A DNA stretch of 64,000 bases, from the NCBI RefSeq assembly GCF_900177545.1, contig NZ_FXBQ01000001.1:2040122-2104121 (forward strand), given 5' to 3'. This stretch comes from Maritimibacter sp. HL-12 (GTDB taxonomy: Bacteria; Pseudomonadota; Alphaproteobacteria; Rhodobacterales; Rhodobacteraceae). A program made the position numbers and the translations under genes. Numbering within the stretch: the stretch's first letter is position 1; each line of letters begins with the position of its first letter. Positions 49,473 to 57,684 of this stretch are shown here, piece by piece. Below the pieces are notes generated by a model that saw nothing but the letters and a program-made list of their open reading frames with translations, was not told the DNA's origin and searched no databases.

Positions 49473-50951
49473 TCAGATCGCCATGCAGATGTATTTCATC
49501 TCGAGGAAATCCTCGATCCCGTGGCGCGAGCCTTCGCGGCCAAGGCCCGATTGCTTGACCCCGCCGAACGGGGCCACCTCGGTGGAGATGATCCCGGTAT
49601 TGACCCCGACGATGCCGTATTCCAGCGCCTCGGCGACCTTGTAGACGCGGCTGAGATCGCGGGCATAGAAATAGCTCGCCAGCCCGAAGATCGTGTCGTT
49701 GGCCTTCGCGATCACGTCGTCTTCGTCGGTGAAGCTGAACAGCGGCGCGAGGGGTCCGAAGGTTTCGTCCTGTGCGAATTCCATCTCCGAGGTGGCACCT
49801 GTGACAATGGTGGGCTGGAAGAACAGCCCGCCCTTTTCGTGCGGCTGACCGCCCAGGATCACGTTGGCGCCCTTGGCGCGGGCATCGGCGATATGTTCCT
49901 CCACCTTCTTCACGGCGTCCTCGCTCACCAGCGGCCCAAGCTCGGTGCCCTCGTCGAAGCCGTCGCCCACCTGCATTTCGCCCACCGCCTTGGCGAGCTT
50001 TTCTGCGAAGGCGTCATAAACCCCTTCCTGCACGTAGATCCGGTTGGCGCAGACGCAGGTTTGCCCGTTGTTGCGGAACTTCGAGGCGATCGCGCCCTGC
50101 ACGGCGGCATCGAGGTCGGCATCGTCGAACACGATGAAGGGCGCGTTGCCACCCAGTTCCATCGAGCATTTCTTGACCTGGTCGGCGGCCTGCCGCAGCA
50201 GGATGCGGCCCACGAAAGTGGAGCCGGTGAAGGTGATCTTGCGCACGGCATGGTTCTCGGAGAACTCCTTGCCGATGTCGGAGGAACGCGACGAGGTGAC
50301 CACGTTGAACAGCCCCTTGGGCAACCCGGCGCGCTCGGCCAGAACCGCCAGCGCCAGCGCCGACAGCGGGGTTTCACCTGCCGGTTTGGCCACCACGCCG
50401 CAGCCCGCCGCGAGCGCCGGGCCAACCTTGCGGGTGATCATCGCGTTCGGGAAGTTCCACGGCGTGATCGAGGCGACCACGCCCACCGGCTGCTTGATCA
50501 CCTGGAGCCGCATGTTGGGCAGGTGCGGCGGGATCGTCTCGCCGTAGATCCGCTTGCCCTCCTCGGCAAACCACTCGATGAAGCTGGCACCATAGGCGAT
50601 CTCGCCCATCGCCTCCTTGAGCGGCTTGCCCATCTCGGCGGTGAGGATCAACGCGAGATCCTGCTGGTTCTCCATCATCAGGTTGAACCAGGCGCGCAGG
50701 GTGTTGGCGCGCTGCTTCGCGGTGAGCGCCTGCCAGTCCTTCATCGCCGCCTCGGCCGCGGCAATGGCGCGCGCGGTTTCATCGCGACCAAGATCGGCCA
50801 CCTCGCAGATAACATCGCCCCGGGCGGGGTTGGTGACGGGGAAGGTTGCGCCATCGTCGGCGTCGATCCATTCGCCGGCCACGTAGGCCTTGGTGGCGAT
50901 GAGGGACGGGTCTTTCAGAAGCGAGCCGAGATCGGTTGCGTCGCGCGGCAT
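49473..50951 (-). CDS. gabD: NAD(P)-dependent succinate-semialdehyde dehydrogenase
   Basis: A 492-residue aldehyde dehydrogenase of the GabD group, which oxidises succinate semialdehyde to succinate in GABA and polyamine breakdown. Visible are ASITPWNFPNAMITRKVGPALAAGC (coenzyme region, about 148-172), FTGSTFVGRIL (glycine loop), the general base Glu in CSMELGGNAPFIVF, and the catalytic Cys in RNNGQTCVCANR (about 289). ATG at 50951 follows GGAG by 6-7 bases, better than the ATG at 50963. It is divergent from a hydrolase gene by 56 bases. Exact substrate in vivo is inferred from family similarity. Confidence 0.9.
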   Translation of the reverse strand: MPRDATDLGSLLKDPSLIATKAYVAGEWIDADDGATFPVTNPARGDVICEVADLGRDETARAIAAAEAAMKDWQALTAKQRANTLRAWFNLMMENQQDLALILTAEMGKPLKEAMGEIAYGASFIEWFAEEGKRIYGETIPPHLPNMRLQVIKQPVGVVASITPWNFPNAMITRKVGPALAAGCGVVAKPAGETPLSALALAVLAERAGLPKGLFNVVTSSRSSDIGKEFSENHAVRKITFTGSTFVGRILLRQAADQVKKCSMELGGNAPFIVFDDADLDAAVQGAIASKFRNNGQTCVCANRIYVQEGVYDAFAEKLAKAVGEMQVGDGFDEGTELGPLVSEDAVKKVEEHIADARAKGANVILGGQPHEKGGLFFQPTIVTGATSEMEFAQDETFGPLAPLFSFTDEDDVIAKANDTIFGLASYFYARDLSRVYKVAEALEYGIVGVNTGIISTEVAPFGGVKQSGLGREGSRHGIEDFLEMKYICMAI

Positions 50952-51007
50952 TTTGGTCTCCATTGTTGGTCCGGGGCGCGCAAACTGGCTCCGGTGGAGG
51001 GCGCCCG

Positions 51008-51805
51008 ATGGATTACGATCTCGCATATGCTAACGCCGATTTCATCCCGAATGCCATGGCCTATCCGCCACGTTGGGCACGGGAGGCGGAGGAATGGCGC
51101 GCGGCGCGCAAGGATCATGCAAGGCTGGGGGTGTCCTGTGGAGCCGGCGAGTCCCACGCGCTCGATCTCTTCCTGCCCGACGGGGCCGCGGCCGGTCTGG
51201 TGATCTTCGTCCATGGCGGCTACTGGCTGAAATTTGGCCGGGAAGACTGGTCGGCCTTCGCGGCCGGTCCGGTGGCACAGGGGTGGGCGGTGGCGATGCC
51301 GTCCTACACGCGGGCACCCGCCGCGCGCATCCGCGATATCACCCGCGAGATCGCCGCGGCGGTGAGCCGTGCGGCGGCAGAAGTGGCGGGACCGATCGTG
51401 CTCACCGGCCATTCGGCGGGCGGGCATCTGGTCGCGCGGATGAATTGCTCCGATGTCGCTCTGCCCGAAGAGGTCGATGCCCGGATCGCCCGGATCGTGC
51501 CGATCTCGCCGCTGGGCGACCTGCGCCCGCTGATGCGCACGAGGATGAACGCCGACCTGCGGCTCGATGCCGCCGAGGCCGCGGCGGAGAGCCCCACGCT
51601 CTGTACCGAGCGTCGCGGGATCGACACCCGCGTCTGGGTGGGTGCGGAGGAGCGCCCGGCGTTCCTCGATCAGGCCAACTGGCTGGTCGAGGCATGGCCC
51701 GAGGCGCGGCTTCACATTGCCCCCGGGCGGCACCATTTCGACGTGATCGACGCGCTGAAAGACCCGACCAGCGTGCTTGTCGGCGATCTCGTCGGGCGCG
51801 ATTGA
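51008..51805 (+). CDS. Alpha/beta hydrolase, arylformamidase-like
   Basis: A 265-residue alpha/beta hydrolase. The oxyanion motif FVHGGYWLKF (HGGYW, about 67-76), the nucleophile elbow LTGHSAGGHL (Ser near 139), and a late His in PGRHHFDVID provide a catalytic set; the acid is probably in ERPAFLDQ. HGGYW proteins include kynurenine formamidase and carbamate-type esterases, so this enzyme may cut formyl-kynurenine or a similar amide, but no kyn genes are nearby. GGAGG lies 7 bases before the ATG. It is followed by a secreted protein gene after 51 bases. Confidence 0.85.
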   Translation: MDYDLAYANADFIPNAMAYPPRWAREAEEWRAARKDHARLGVSCGAGESHALDLFLPDGAAAGLVIFVHGGYWLKFGREDWSAFAAGPVAQGWAVAMPSYTRAPAARIRDITREIAAAVSRAAAEVAGPIVLTGHSAGGHLVARMNCSDVALPEEVDARIARIVPISPLGDLRPLMRTRMNADLRLDAAEAAAESPTLCTERRGIDTRVWVGAEERPAFLDQANWLVEAWPEARLHIAPGRHHFDVIDALKDPTSVLVGDLVGRD

Positions 51806-51856
51806 CAGGCTGGGCGCGACGGCCAGAATGCGCCCGAGCAATGGAGACCGAATCCG

Positions 51857-52576
51857 ATGCGAATGCTGCTATCCTTGGCCCTGGCTGCGCTTGTGCCGGG
51901 TTTTGCCCTGGCCGATGAGGCGATGTGCGAATACCGCCACCCCGACCGCCCCTCATGGGATTTTTTCGCGGCCTGCGAGATCGAGGAAACCAGCCGGAAC
52001 GGCGTGGCGACGCTCGAGGCCAATGTTGCGAACGGATCGCGTTTCACGATCGAAGACCCGTCCGGGGCCGATGGGTTGGCAGCGGTCAGCGTGAACGGTC
52101 TCGCCGCCACCCGGCTTGCCCGAGAAGACGCCCGTTGCTACCTCACCGAGACCGAGGGGGAACTCGTGTGCATTCATCCGCAGGGTTCGGTCGCAAGCAC
52201 GACGGCGCCGCCTGAGCCATCTCCCGCGCCCGCCGCCTCCGACACCGGGTTCGGCGGTGGCCAACGCGGGTTCTGCCTGCTTGCCGCGCGCAAAGACGGC
52301 GTCGAGACGCTGGTGGAATACGGGGCCTGCACCCGGCGCGAGAACTGCCTTGCCAGCGACACGGGCGGCCTCACCTGCCTGACCGATTTCAACTGGACCT
52401 CTGGCCGTCTGACCGAGATGGCGCGCGCCGACGACTGGCGAACGCTCGATGGCGCGACGGTCGACATCGACGACAAGGGCTGTTTCAACGACGCGCCCGG
52501 CGGCCTGCGGTTCTGTTTTTCGCAAGACGCGATGACGGCAGCGGAACATCCCGTTCTCGCCACCGCCAGCCCGTGA
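51857..52576 (+). CDS. Secreted Cys-containing protein of unknown function
   Basis: A 239-residue protein with an N-terminal signal peptide (MRMLLSLALAALVPGFALADE, cleavage after ALA). The mature protein has two similar-looking parts joined by a Pro/Ala/Ser-rich linker (STTAPPEPSPAPAASD, about 120-135). It holds about nine cysteines that could form disulfides (CEYRHPDR, DARCYLTETEGELVCIH, GFCLLAARKDG, CTRRENC and others). No catalytic or known binding motif is seen. It is convergent with another secreted-protein gene 6 bases away. It may be a periplasmic structural or inhibitor-type protein; I do not recognise a family. Confidence 0.7.
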   Translation: MRMLLSLALAALVPGFALADEAMCEYRHPDRPSWDFFAACEIEETSRNGVATLEANVANGSRFTIEDPSGADGLAAVSVNGLAATRLAREDARCYLTETEGELVCIHPQGSVASTTAPPEPSPAPAASDTGFGGGQRGFCLLAARKDGVETLVEYGACTRRENCLASDTGGLTCLTDFNWTSGRLTEMARADDWRTLDGATVDIDDKGCFNDAPGGLRFCFSQDAMTAAEHPVLATASP

Positions 52577-52582
52577 ACCGGG

Positions 52583-53140
52583 TCAGCGCCCGAAATCGTT
52601 CAGGGCGTTGAAGTCGATCGCTTCGAGGATCGGGATCATCACCTCGGGTTCGGCCCCGCTGGCCTGCACGATGATGCGCCCGTCGATCAGCCCGGTGAGT
52701 TCGCCATCGTCGTAGAGAAACTTCTCACGACCAACCCGGTGGGTCTTCAATCCCATGATCGCGGCGTTGGAAATCATGCCACCGAACATGGCGACCATCG
52801 GGTTATCGGCCATGATCGAGAGGGTCACCCGCTCGGTGCCGTCGGTATAGCTCGCCTCCGCGGCGGAACCGCCGCCGAGAAAAGCGAGGCCCGCGTTCAT
52901 GTCGCTCTCGCCAATCTCCCGGGTCCAGCCCTCGGGCGGCTCGGGCAGGAAGCTGGTGAGTTCCTGCGCCGACATCGCCTGCAGCAGTTGCTTGGCGTAA
53001 TCCAGTTCCTCGATGGCATACTTGATGTCGCCATCCTCGTAGGCCTGCAACGCGGACGAGAGCGTATCGGTAACCTCGTCGGCAAGGGCCGGGTTGGCGA
53101 CGGACAGCATCAACAGGGCAAAAGACGTAGCTCGAAACAT
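52583..53140 (-). CDS. Secreted protein of unknown function
   Basis: A 185-residue exported protein. The signal peptide MFRATSFALLMLSVANPALADE is followed by a helical region (LSSALQAYEDGDIKYAIEELDYAKQLLQAM, about 28-57) that looks like a tetratricopeptide-type helix pair. A beta-rich part with LPEPPEGWTREIGES and YTDGTERVTLSIMADNPMVAMFGGMIS follows, then an ending RIIVQASGAEPEVMIPILEAIDFNAL. GGGAGG precedes the ATG. Family members known to me are hypothetical proteins; a role in envelope stress is only a guess. No partner gene is obvious: the next gene on this strand is a P1 peptidase. Confidence 0.7.
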   Translation of the reverse strand: MFRATSFALLMLSVANPALADEVTDTLSSALQAYEDGDIKYAIEELDYAKQLLQAMSAQELTSFLPEPPEGWTREIGESDMNAGLAFLGGGSAAEASYTDGTERVTLSIMADNPMVAMFGGMISNAAIMGLKTHRVGREKFLYDDGELTGLIDGRIIVQASGAEPEVMIPILEAIDFNALNDFGR

Positions 53141-53205
53141 TGGGGCCTCCCATTGGCTTATGAATTCACGATATCCCCGATGCTCGCATTCATCCTTGAT
53201 CAGCG

Positions 53206-54198
53206 TCAATCGGGGCCAAAGGCCGCGCGCCACGTGGGCAGGGGATCGCCCGGTGCCGGAGCCGCGGCATGAACCCCGCGCGCAATGGCGCGCGCAAGGC
53301 AGACCGCCGCGGCGTGGCCAAGGCGAAGCGGGTCGGCCTCGGGGCGCGCGAGCGGTTTCATCCCGGTGGAAGCGGCGAAGACGAGATCGCCGTCATAGGG
53401 TGTGTGGCTCGGGTGCAGCGCGCGCGCCATGCCATCATGCGCGGCCACGGCAAGGCGCGTGGCCTGCGCCTGGGTGAGCGCGGCATCGGTTGCGACGATG
53501 GCGATGGTGGTCGCGGTGCGCGGTGTCAGCTTGGTGACCGGTTCCGCGCCGGGGTCGAACCCCGTGATCGACCCGAGCCCGCCGAACTCGCGCCCAAACT
53601 CCCAGGGCGCGGCCCAGAACCGGCCATCGGGTCCGGTCGCGCTGCCCACCGCGTTGACCACGACCAGCGCCCCCACGGTGAGCCCGCCATCGAGCACCAG
53701 CGAGGCCGAGCCGAGCCCGCCCTTGAGGTCGGCCAGCATCGCCCCGGTGCCCGCACCCACGGAGCCGAGGGGGAAATCCTCCGCCAAAGCGCCAAGTGCG
53801 CTGTGTCCGAGCCGCTTGTAGGGGTTTTCGCGCCACTCCTTGTCGCCGCCGTTCAGCAGATCGAACATGATCGCAGCGGGCACGATCGGCACCTTCTGCC
53901 CGCCCACGTCGAATCCGCGCCCCTGCGCGCGCAGCCCGTCGGCCACGCCCGAAGCGGCATCGAGTCCAAAGGCCGAGCCCCCCGCGAGCACCAGCGCATC
54001 GACCTCCTGCACCAGCTTGTCGGGGGCCAGCAGGTCGGTCTCACGGGTGCCCGGCGCACCGCCCATCACGTGCACGGCGGCCACGAAGGGCACCTCGCCC
54101 GCAAGCACGGTCACGCCGGTTTTCACCGCCTCGTCGGCGGCATTGCCCACCATCAGCCCGGCCACATCGGTGATCAGGTTGCGCGCACCCGGTTTCAT
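53206..54198 (-). CDS. P1 (S58/DmpA-type) family peptidase
   Basis: A 330-residue N-terminal-nucleophile type peptidase. Conserved marks: NLITDVAGLMVGNA, VHVMGGAPGTRETDLLAPD, VDALVLAGGSAFGLDAASGV, SVGAGTGAMLADLKGGLGS and LTVGALVVVNAVGS. Such precursors cleave themselves before a Ser or Thr to make alpha and beta chains; RTATTIAIVATDAALTQAQATRLA (from about 230) marks the expected site before a Thr. Members act as aminopeptidases or D-aminopeptidases. The ATG is preceded by AAGGA, which lies at the edge of a dispersed repeat. It is followed on this strand by no close gene. Confidence 0.87.
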   Translation of the reverse strand: MKPGARNLITDVAGLMVGNAADEAVKTGVTVLAGEVPFVAAVHVMGGAPGTRETDLLAPDKLVQEVDALVLAGGSAFGLDAASGVADGLRAQGRGFDVGGQKVPIVPAAIMFDLLNGGDKEWRENPYKRLGHSALGALAEDFPLGSVGAGTGAMLADLKGGLGSASLVLDGGLTVGALVVVNAVGSATGPDGRFWAAPWEFGREFGGLGSITGFDPGAEPVTKLTPRTATTIAIVATDAALTQAQATRLAVAAHDGMARALHPSHTPYDGDLVFAASTGMKPLARPEADPLRLGHAAAVCLARAIARGVHAAAPAPGDPLPTWRAAFGPD

Positions 54199-54209
54199 CG
54201 CATCTGTCC

Positions 54210-54259
54210 TTCTTGGGTCAAAAAATACCTCGGGGGGTGCGGGGGGCGGAGCCCCCCGC
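54210..54259. repeat. Hairpin-rich dispersed intergenic repeat, copy 2
   Basis: TTCTTGGGTC, AAAAAATACCTCGGGGGG and GCGGGGGGC-gga-GCCCCCCGC (54239-54259) match copy 1 at 24012-24058 in order and spacing. A further G/C stem follows to about 54290. It lies between two genes on the same strand, and the start of the repeat reaches to within 12 bases of the P1 peptidase ATG. Confidence 0.7.
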
Positions 54260-54293
54260 CCGGGTCGCGCCGGGCGCAGCCCGGGGCGAAACC

Positions 54294-55034
54294 TCAGATA
54301 CAGCGCCCGCCGTCGACCTCCAGCGCCACCCCGGTGATCATGCCGGCCTCATCGGAGCACAGGAAGGCGGCGGCGTTGCCCATGTCCTCGGGTGTCGAGA
54401 ACCGGCCGAGCGGTATGGTGGAGAGAAACTTCGCGCGGATCTCCGGGGTGTCCTCGCCCATGAAGCTCCTCAGCAGCGGCGTTTCCCCCGCCACCGGCGC
54501 GATCGCGTTCACCCGAACCCCGTGCGGGGCCAGTTCCACCGCCATCGTCTTCGTTGCCGTGATCATCCAGCCTTTCGAGGCATTGTACCAGTTGAGATTG
54601 GGACGGGGGCTGAGCCCGGCGGTGGAGGCGACGTTGAGGATCGCACCGGTCCCCGCCGCCTTCATTCCGGGCACGAAGGCCCGCGCGGTGAGGTAGACGG
54701 ATTTGGCGTTCACCGCGAAAACCCGGTCGAACTCGTCCTCGCTCACCTCTTCCATCGGCTTTGGCAGGTGGGTGATCCCGGCGTTGTTGACGAGGATATC
54801 GACCTGCCCGAAAGCAGCGCGCGCGGCATCGGCCATGGCCTCGACCGACGCGGCGTTTGCCACGTCGACCGCCTGTGCCACCCCGCCGATCTCGCGCGCG
54901 ATCGCTTCCGCCGCGGCGGCGTCGATATCGGCGACCATCACCCGCGCGCCCTCGGCGGCGAACTTGCGCGCGATCCCGGCCCCGAAGCCCGAGCCCGCGC
55001 CGGTAACGATGGCGGCCTTGTTCGCTAGTCTCAT
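54294..55034 (-). CDS. Short-chain dehydrogenase/reductase (3-oxoacyl-type)
   Basis: A 246-residue classical SDR. TGAGSGFGAGIA is the coenzyme glycine motif (11-22), MVADID suggests NAD preference, VNNAGIT follows, the catalytic Ser is in NVASTAGLS and the catalytic Tyr/Lys are in NWYNASKGWM (about 149-158). The substrate-loop PVAGETPLLRSFMGED is longer than usual. It ends with VALEVDGGRCI, a typical classical-SDR C-terminus. GGAGG precedes the ATG. The substrate is unknown. The next gene on this strand is the P1 peptidase beyond the repeat. Confidence 0.9.
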   Translation of the reverse strand: MRLANKAAIVTGAGSGFGAGIARKFAAEGARVMVADIDAAAAEAIAREIGGVAQAVDVANAASVEAMADAARAAFGQVDILVNNAGITHLPKPMEEVSEDEFDRVFAVNAKSVYLTARAFVPGMKAAGTGAILNVASTAGLSPRPNLNWYNASKGWMITATKTMAVELAPHGVRVNAIAPVAGETPLLRSFMGEDTPEIRAKFLSTIPLGRFSTPEDMGNAAAFLCSDEAGMITGVALEVDGGRCI

Positions 55035-55110
55035 GTCTCACCCTCCCGCTTGCCGTCACCCTGCCGAATCGGGGGCCGAATTCAAGCCCGAACTCGGGGC
55101 GCGGACGGTG

Positions 55111-55365
55111 TCATGCGGCCTCGGGGTCGGTCATCGCGGCAACGAGCCCGGGGCAGGCCGCCTCCAGCGTGGCAATGTCGAGCGGACGGCCCGCGAGATC
55201 GACCGCGCGCAACCGGTCGCCCTCGGCGATCAGCACCGCGGCCGGGCTCTTGTTGCACTGCCCGGCCACGCCGCCCGGCCAGGCTTGCGCCGCGCGGCGT
55301 CGCTCGCAAAGCGCGGCCAACCGGAAGCGGCCGCAGGTGCGGGGAGGGTCGAGCTGCAAGGTCAT
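55111..55365 (-). CDS. Small protein of unknown function after DUF2953
   Basis: An 84-residue protein whose ATG overlaps the DUF2953 stop (ATGA), so it is translated with that gene. The sequence has four Cys-containing spots, two in CGRFRLAALCERR (about 11-23) and others in GQCNKSPAA and EAACPGL. No known domain is recognised. The C-terminal part (LRAVDLAGRPLDIATLEAACPG) looks like a compact alpha/beta unit. Its conserved place behind the GerW and DUF2953 genes should be tested in relatives. It lies just before a convergence with no other gene. Confidence 0.6.
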   Translation of the reverse strand: MTLQLDPPRTCGRFRLAALCERRRAAQAWPGGVAGQCNKSPAAVLIAEGDRLRAVDLAGRPLDIATLEAACPGLVAAMTDPEAA

Positions 55366-55955
55366 GTCGGCCTCACGAATACCGACCAGGCCAGCCGGAT
55401 GATCGGGCCGAGCAGGGCGATGGGGGTCAGGTGCAGGGCGAGATCGGCCCGGCCCTCGAAGGTGGCACGCTCGAAATCCGGGGTAAGGCGCAAGGCCACC
55501 GTTTCGCGGACAACACCGTAGAGCAGCGGCGCGGCATAGCCGAATAACCGGCCGGTTTCGGCCGGGTCGCCGGTGCCGATCCGCGCGTCGAGGTCGAGCC
55601 GGTCGATATGGATGCACGCGGCCTCGCCGGCGACCAATACCGGCACACCTTGGGCGATCCGTCGGGTCTGTTCCCAAGAGATCGGGGGCGACCATCCCTT
55701 GTCCTTGGTCTCCCGGTCTCTGCGCCGGGCCGGACGGCGGGCTTCGCGACGTGCCTTCGCGCCGGGGTGATCGGTGTCGAGAAGGCGAACCGGCGGCGTG
55801 CGCCCCCAGAGCGTGCGGGCCTCAAGCGTCACCCGACCCTGCGCCCTGCCGCTCTCGGCGGCGAGGCGCAGGTGGAGCGGCGTCGCGGCGAGGAGTCCAA
55901 CCGCCAGCAGGACAAGCGCCAGAAGCGCCAGCAGGATCCAGCCGAGCGCGCCCAT
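55362..55955 (-). CDS. DUF2953 domain-containing membrane protein (YtfI-like)
   Basis: A 197-residue protein with a single N-terminal transmembrane helix (GALGWILLALLALVLLAVGLLAATPLHL, 2-29). The soluble part is a DUF2953-like beta-rich domain: VTLEARTLWGRTPPVRLLD, a basic linker KARREARRPARRRDRETKDKGW, RIGTGDPAETGRLFGYAAPLLYGVV and DFERATFEGRADLALHLTPI. In Bacillus a similar gene (ytfI) sits beside ytfJ (GerW). Here the GerW-like gene ends 4 bases upstream of this one, preserving that pairing outside the Firmicutes. Function is unknown, presumably at the membrane. Confidence 0.8.
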   Translation of the reverse strand: MGALGWILLALLALVLLAVGLLAATPLHLRLAAESGRAQGRVTLEARTLWGRTPPVRLLDTDHPGAKARREARRPARRRDRETKDKGWSPPISWEQTRRIAQGVPVLVAGEAACIHIDRLDLDARIGTGDPAETGRLFGYAAPLLYGVVRETVALRLTPDFERATFEGRADLALHLTPIALLGPIIRLAWSVFVRPT

Positions 55956-55959
55956 CGGT

Positions 55960-56322
55960 TTACGACTTGCTGCCCTCCGACCGCGTCGCGGCATTCGCGG
56001 CCTTGTCGATGGCTTTCGAGGCCGCCTCGCCCAGCATGCCGATCATCTCCGACGCGGCACCGTGGACGCCCTCGACCCGGGCCCCCTCGGCGTCGATGAT
56101 GATCGCGCCCAGCGGCTTGATGCCACCACCGGCGCCGGTGCCGCCCGAGGTGCCCGACTTGCCGCCGGTGTTGCCACCGGCACCGAAGCCGAAGCCGTAG
56201 CTCACGATCGGGTAGACCACGGCCCCATCCTTTTCGATCGGCTCCGCCAGCACGTTCTTTGCGTTCAGGAGCTTGTCGAGTTCTTCCACCGTGCTTTTCA
56301 ACAGGCGTTCAACGTCTTCCAT
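55960..56322 (-). CDS. GerW/YtfJ-family protein
   Basis: A 120-residue protein with the GerW (YtfJ) fold. The first 45 residues (MEDVERLLKSTVEELDKLL, then IEKDGAVVYPIVSYGFGFGAGG) match the family, including its glycine-rich loop (GGNTGGKSGTSGGTGAGGG) and the line PLGAIIIDAEGARVEGVHG. GerW proteins are best known from spore germination in Bacillus, yet homologs occur in non-sporulating bacteria. GGAG lies 6 bases before the ATG at 56322, which I prefer to the in-frame ATG at 56334. It is the first gene of the operon with DUF2953. Confidence 0.85.
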   Translation of the reverse strand: MEDVERLLKSTVEELDKLLNAKNVLAEPIEKDGAVVYPIVSYGFGFGAGGNTGGKSGTSGGTGAGGGIKPLGAIIIDAEGARVEGVHGAASEMIGMLGEAASKAIDKAANAATRSEGSKS

Positions 56323-56425
56323 AGAAAACTCCATTGTTTGCGGATTCCCGTTCCGCGCGCGCAGCATACCGTCCCGCGTCCGGCATGCCTTGATCTGGAA
56401 CCGGAGGGTGCCGGATCGGCCGAGT

Positions 56426-57589
56426 TCAGCCGCCCTCGGGCCGGGCGCAAGCCCAGCAGACCCGTTCGAGCGCCGCGAACCGGCGGAAGCGGTCGAGTTC
56501 CGCCTCGATCCGCGCTGTCCGCGCCTTCGACCGGCGCAGCCGCGGTTCCGGCCAATAGCCGGTGACGGTGAGCGTGCCGGCAGCGCGGTCGGCCCGCAGC
56601 TCGATCCGGCCAATGAATTGCACCCCTTCGAGCAGCGGGTAGACGTAGTAGCCGAAAATCCGGTCCGCCTTGGGCACGAACATCTCGTTCCGATAGGAGA
56701 ACCCGAACAATCGCGCGATCCGGTCGCGGTCGCGCACCATCGGGTCGAACGGGTTGATCAGACGCACGCGTTGGCCGGGATCGGCGGCGGCGGCGAGGCG
56801 GGTCTCGATGTCGGGGTGGGCGAGGGCCTTGTAGCATGTGCCGGAAACGGTTTCGATCTCGACCGGGACAAGGTCGGCCGCGCCGACCCAGGCCTTCACC
56901 TCCGCGGGCGTCGTGGCGGCCCAGAACTTGTAAATCTCCGAAGCTGTGGCCACCCCGAGCGCGTCGATCGCGCGGGCGTGGAGCCGGTCGATCTGCACCG
57001 CCTCCGCCTTGCCGTGGTCGATCCCGCCGGGAAAGACCCGTTCGCCAAGATCGTAGAACTTGATGAAGCGCTCGCGGTGCGCGGTGCCGAGGGCACCGGC
57101 ATACCACATCTGGTCGAGCGCCTTCTTGTGCGGCGGGCGGGCCCACATCTCCTTCGGCCCGTCGTGCTTCGTGTCGAAAGCGTGGGTCGAGAGCGGCCCC
57201 TCGGCGGCGATGCGGTCGTGGATCGCGCGGATCTCGGCCTGGCCCAGCCCGGACTGGAACCAGGCTGACCTTGCGGTGCGGGCACCGAGGACTTCAAACC
57301 GGCGCGTCCAGTAAGGCAGCACCTCGACCGGGATCAGCGCGGCGTCATGGGTGAAATGCTCGTAGAGCGCGCGGGAGCGAAGCAGGCGCCAGACGCCTTC
57401 TTCGCGGTAGGTCGGCACCCGGGTCCACAAGATATGGTCCTGCGCGCGCGCGACGTTGCGGATCGTGTCGATCTGGAGAAAGCCGAGCGCCCGTATCACC
57501 TCAAGCGGATCGCGCAGAGATGTGCCAATCAGGTTCTGGGCGAGCCAGAGCCTGCGGGCGTCTTGGTTGGATATCCTCAAGGGCGTCAT
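56426..57589 (-). CDS. YcaQ-type DNA glycosylase (winged helix, HTH_42)
   Basis: A 387-residue winged-helix DNA glycosylase of the HTH_42/YcaQ group, which removes cross-link or bulky alkyl lesions from DNA. The catalytic QxD motif is in ALGFLQIDTIRNVARAQDHILW (Q39, D41), with DNA-contact stretches YTREEGV-like TYREEGVWRLLRSRALYEHF, and GYYVYPLLEGVQFIGRIELRAD near the C-terminus. It is longer than the core and carries no other domain. It is divergent from the isomerase pseudogene by 95 bases. The start has no clear ribosome-binding site. The end lies 103 bases from GerW. Confidence 0.9.
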   Translation of the reverse strand: MTPLRISNQDARRLWLAQNLIGTSLRDPLEVIRALGFLQIDTIRNVARAQDHILWTRVPTYREEGVWRLLRSRALYEHFTHDAALIPVEVLPYWTRRFEVLGARTARSAWFQSGLGQAEIRAIHDRIAAEGPLSTHAFDTKHDGPKEMWARPPHKKALDQMWYAGALGTAHRERFIKFYDLGERVFPGGIDHGKAEAVQIDRLHARAIDALGVATASEIYKFWAATTPAEVKAWVGAADLVPVEIETVSGTCYKALAHPDIETRLAAAADPGQRVRLINPFDPMVRDRDRIARLFGFSYRNEMFVPKADRIFGYYVYPLLEGVQFIGRIELRADRAAGTLTVTGYWPEPRLRRSKARTARIEAELDRFRRFAALERVCWACARPEGG

Positions 57590-57636
57590 CGCGCGACGGT
57601 GCCACCGGGGGGCGCTGCCGGCAAGAGGCCGCCGGT

Positions 57637-57666
57637 TTGACAGACCGGCCCCGAACCCGTGAATAT
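57637..57666 (+). promoter_or_regulatory. Probable sigma-70-type promoter of the isomerase gene
   Basis: TTGACA at 57637-57642 and GAATAT at 57661-57666 are separated by 18 bases. The expected start is about 7 bases downstream of the -10, giving a short leader before the ATG at 57685. The match is one of the best in the window. The broken gene may thus still be transcribed. Confidence 0.5.
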
Positions 57667-57684
57667 GGTTCGGGGGGGATCGAC

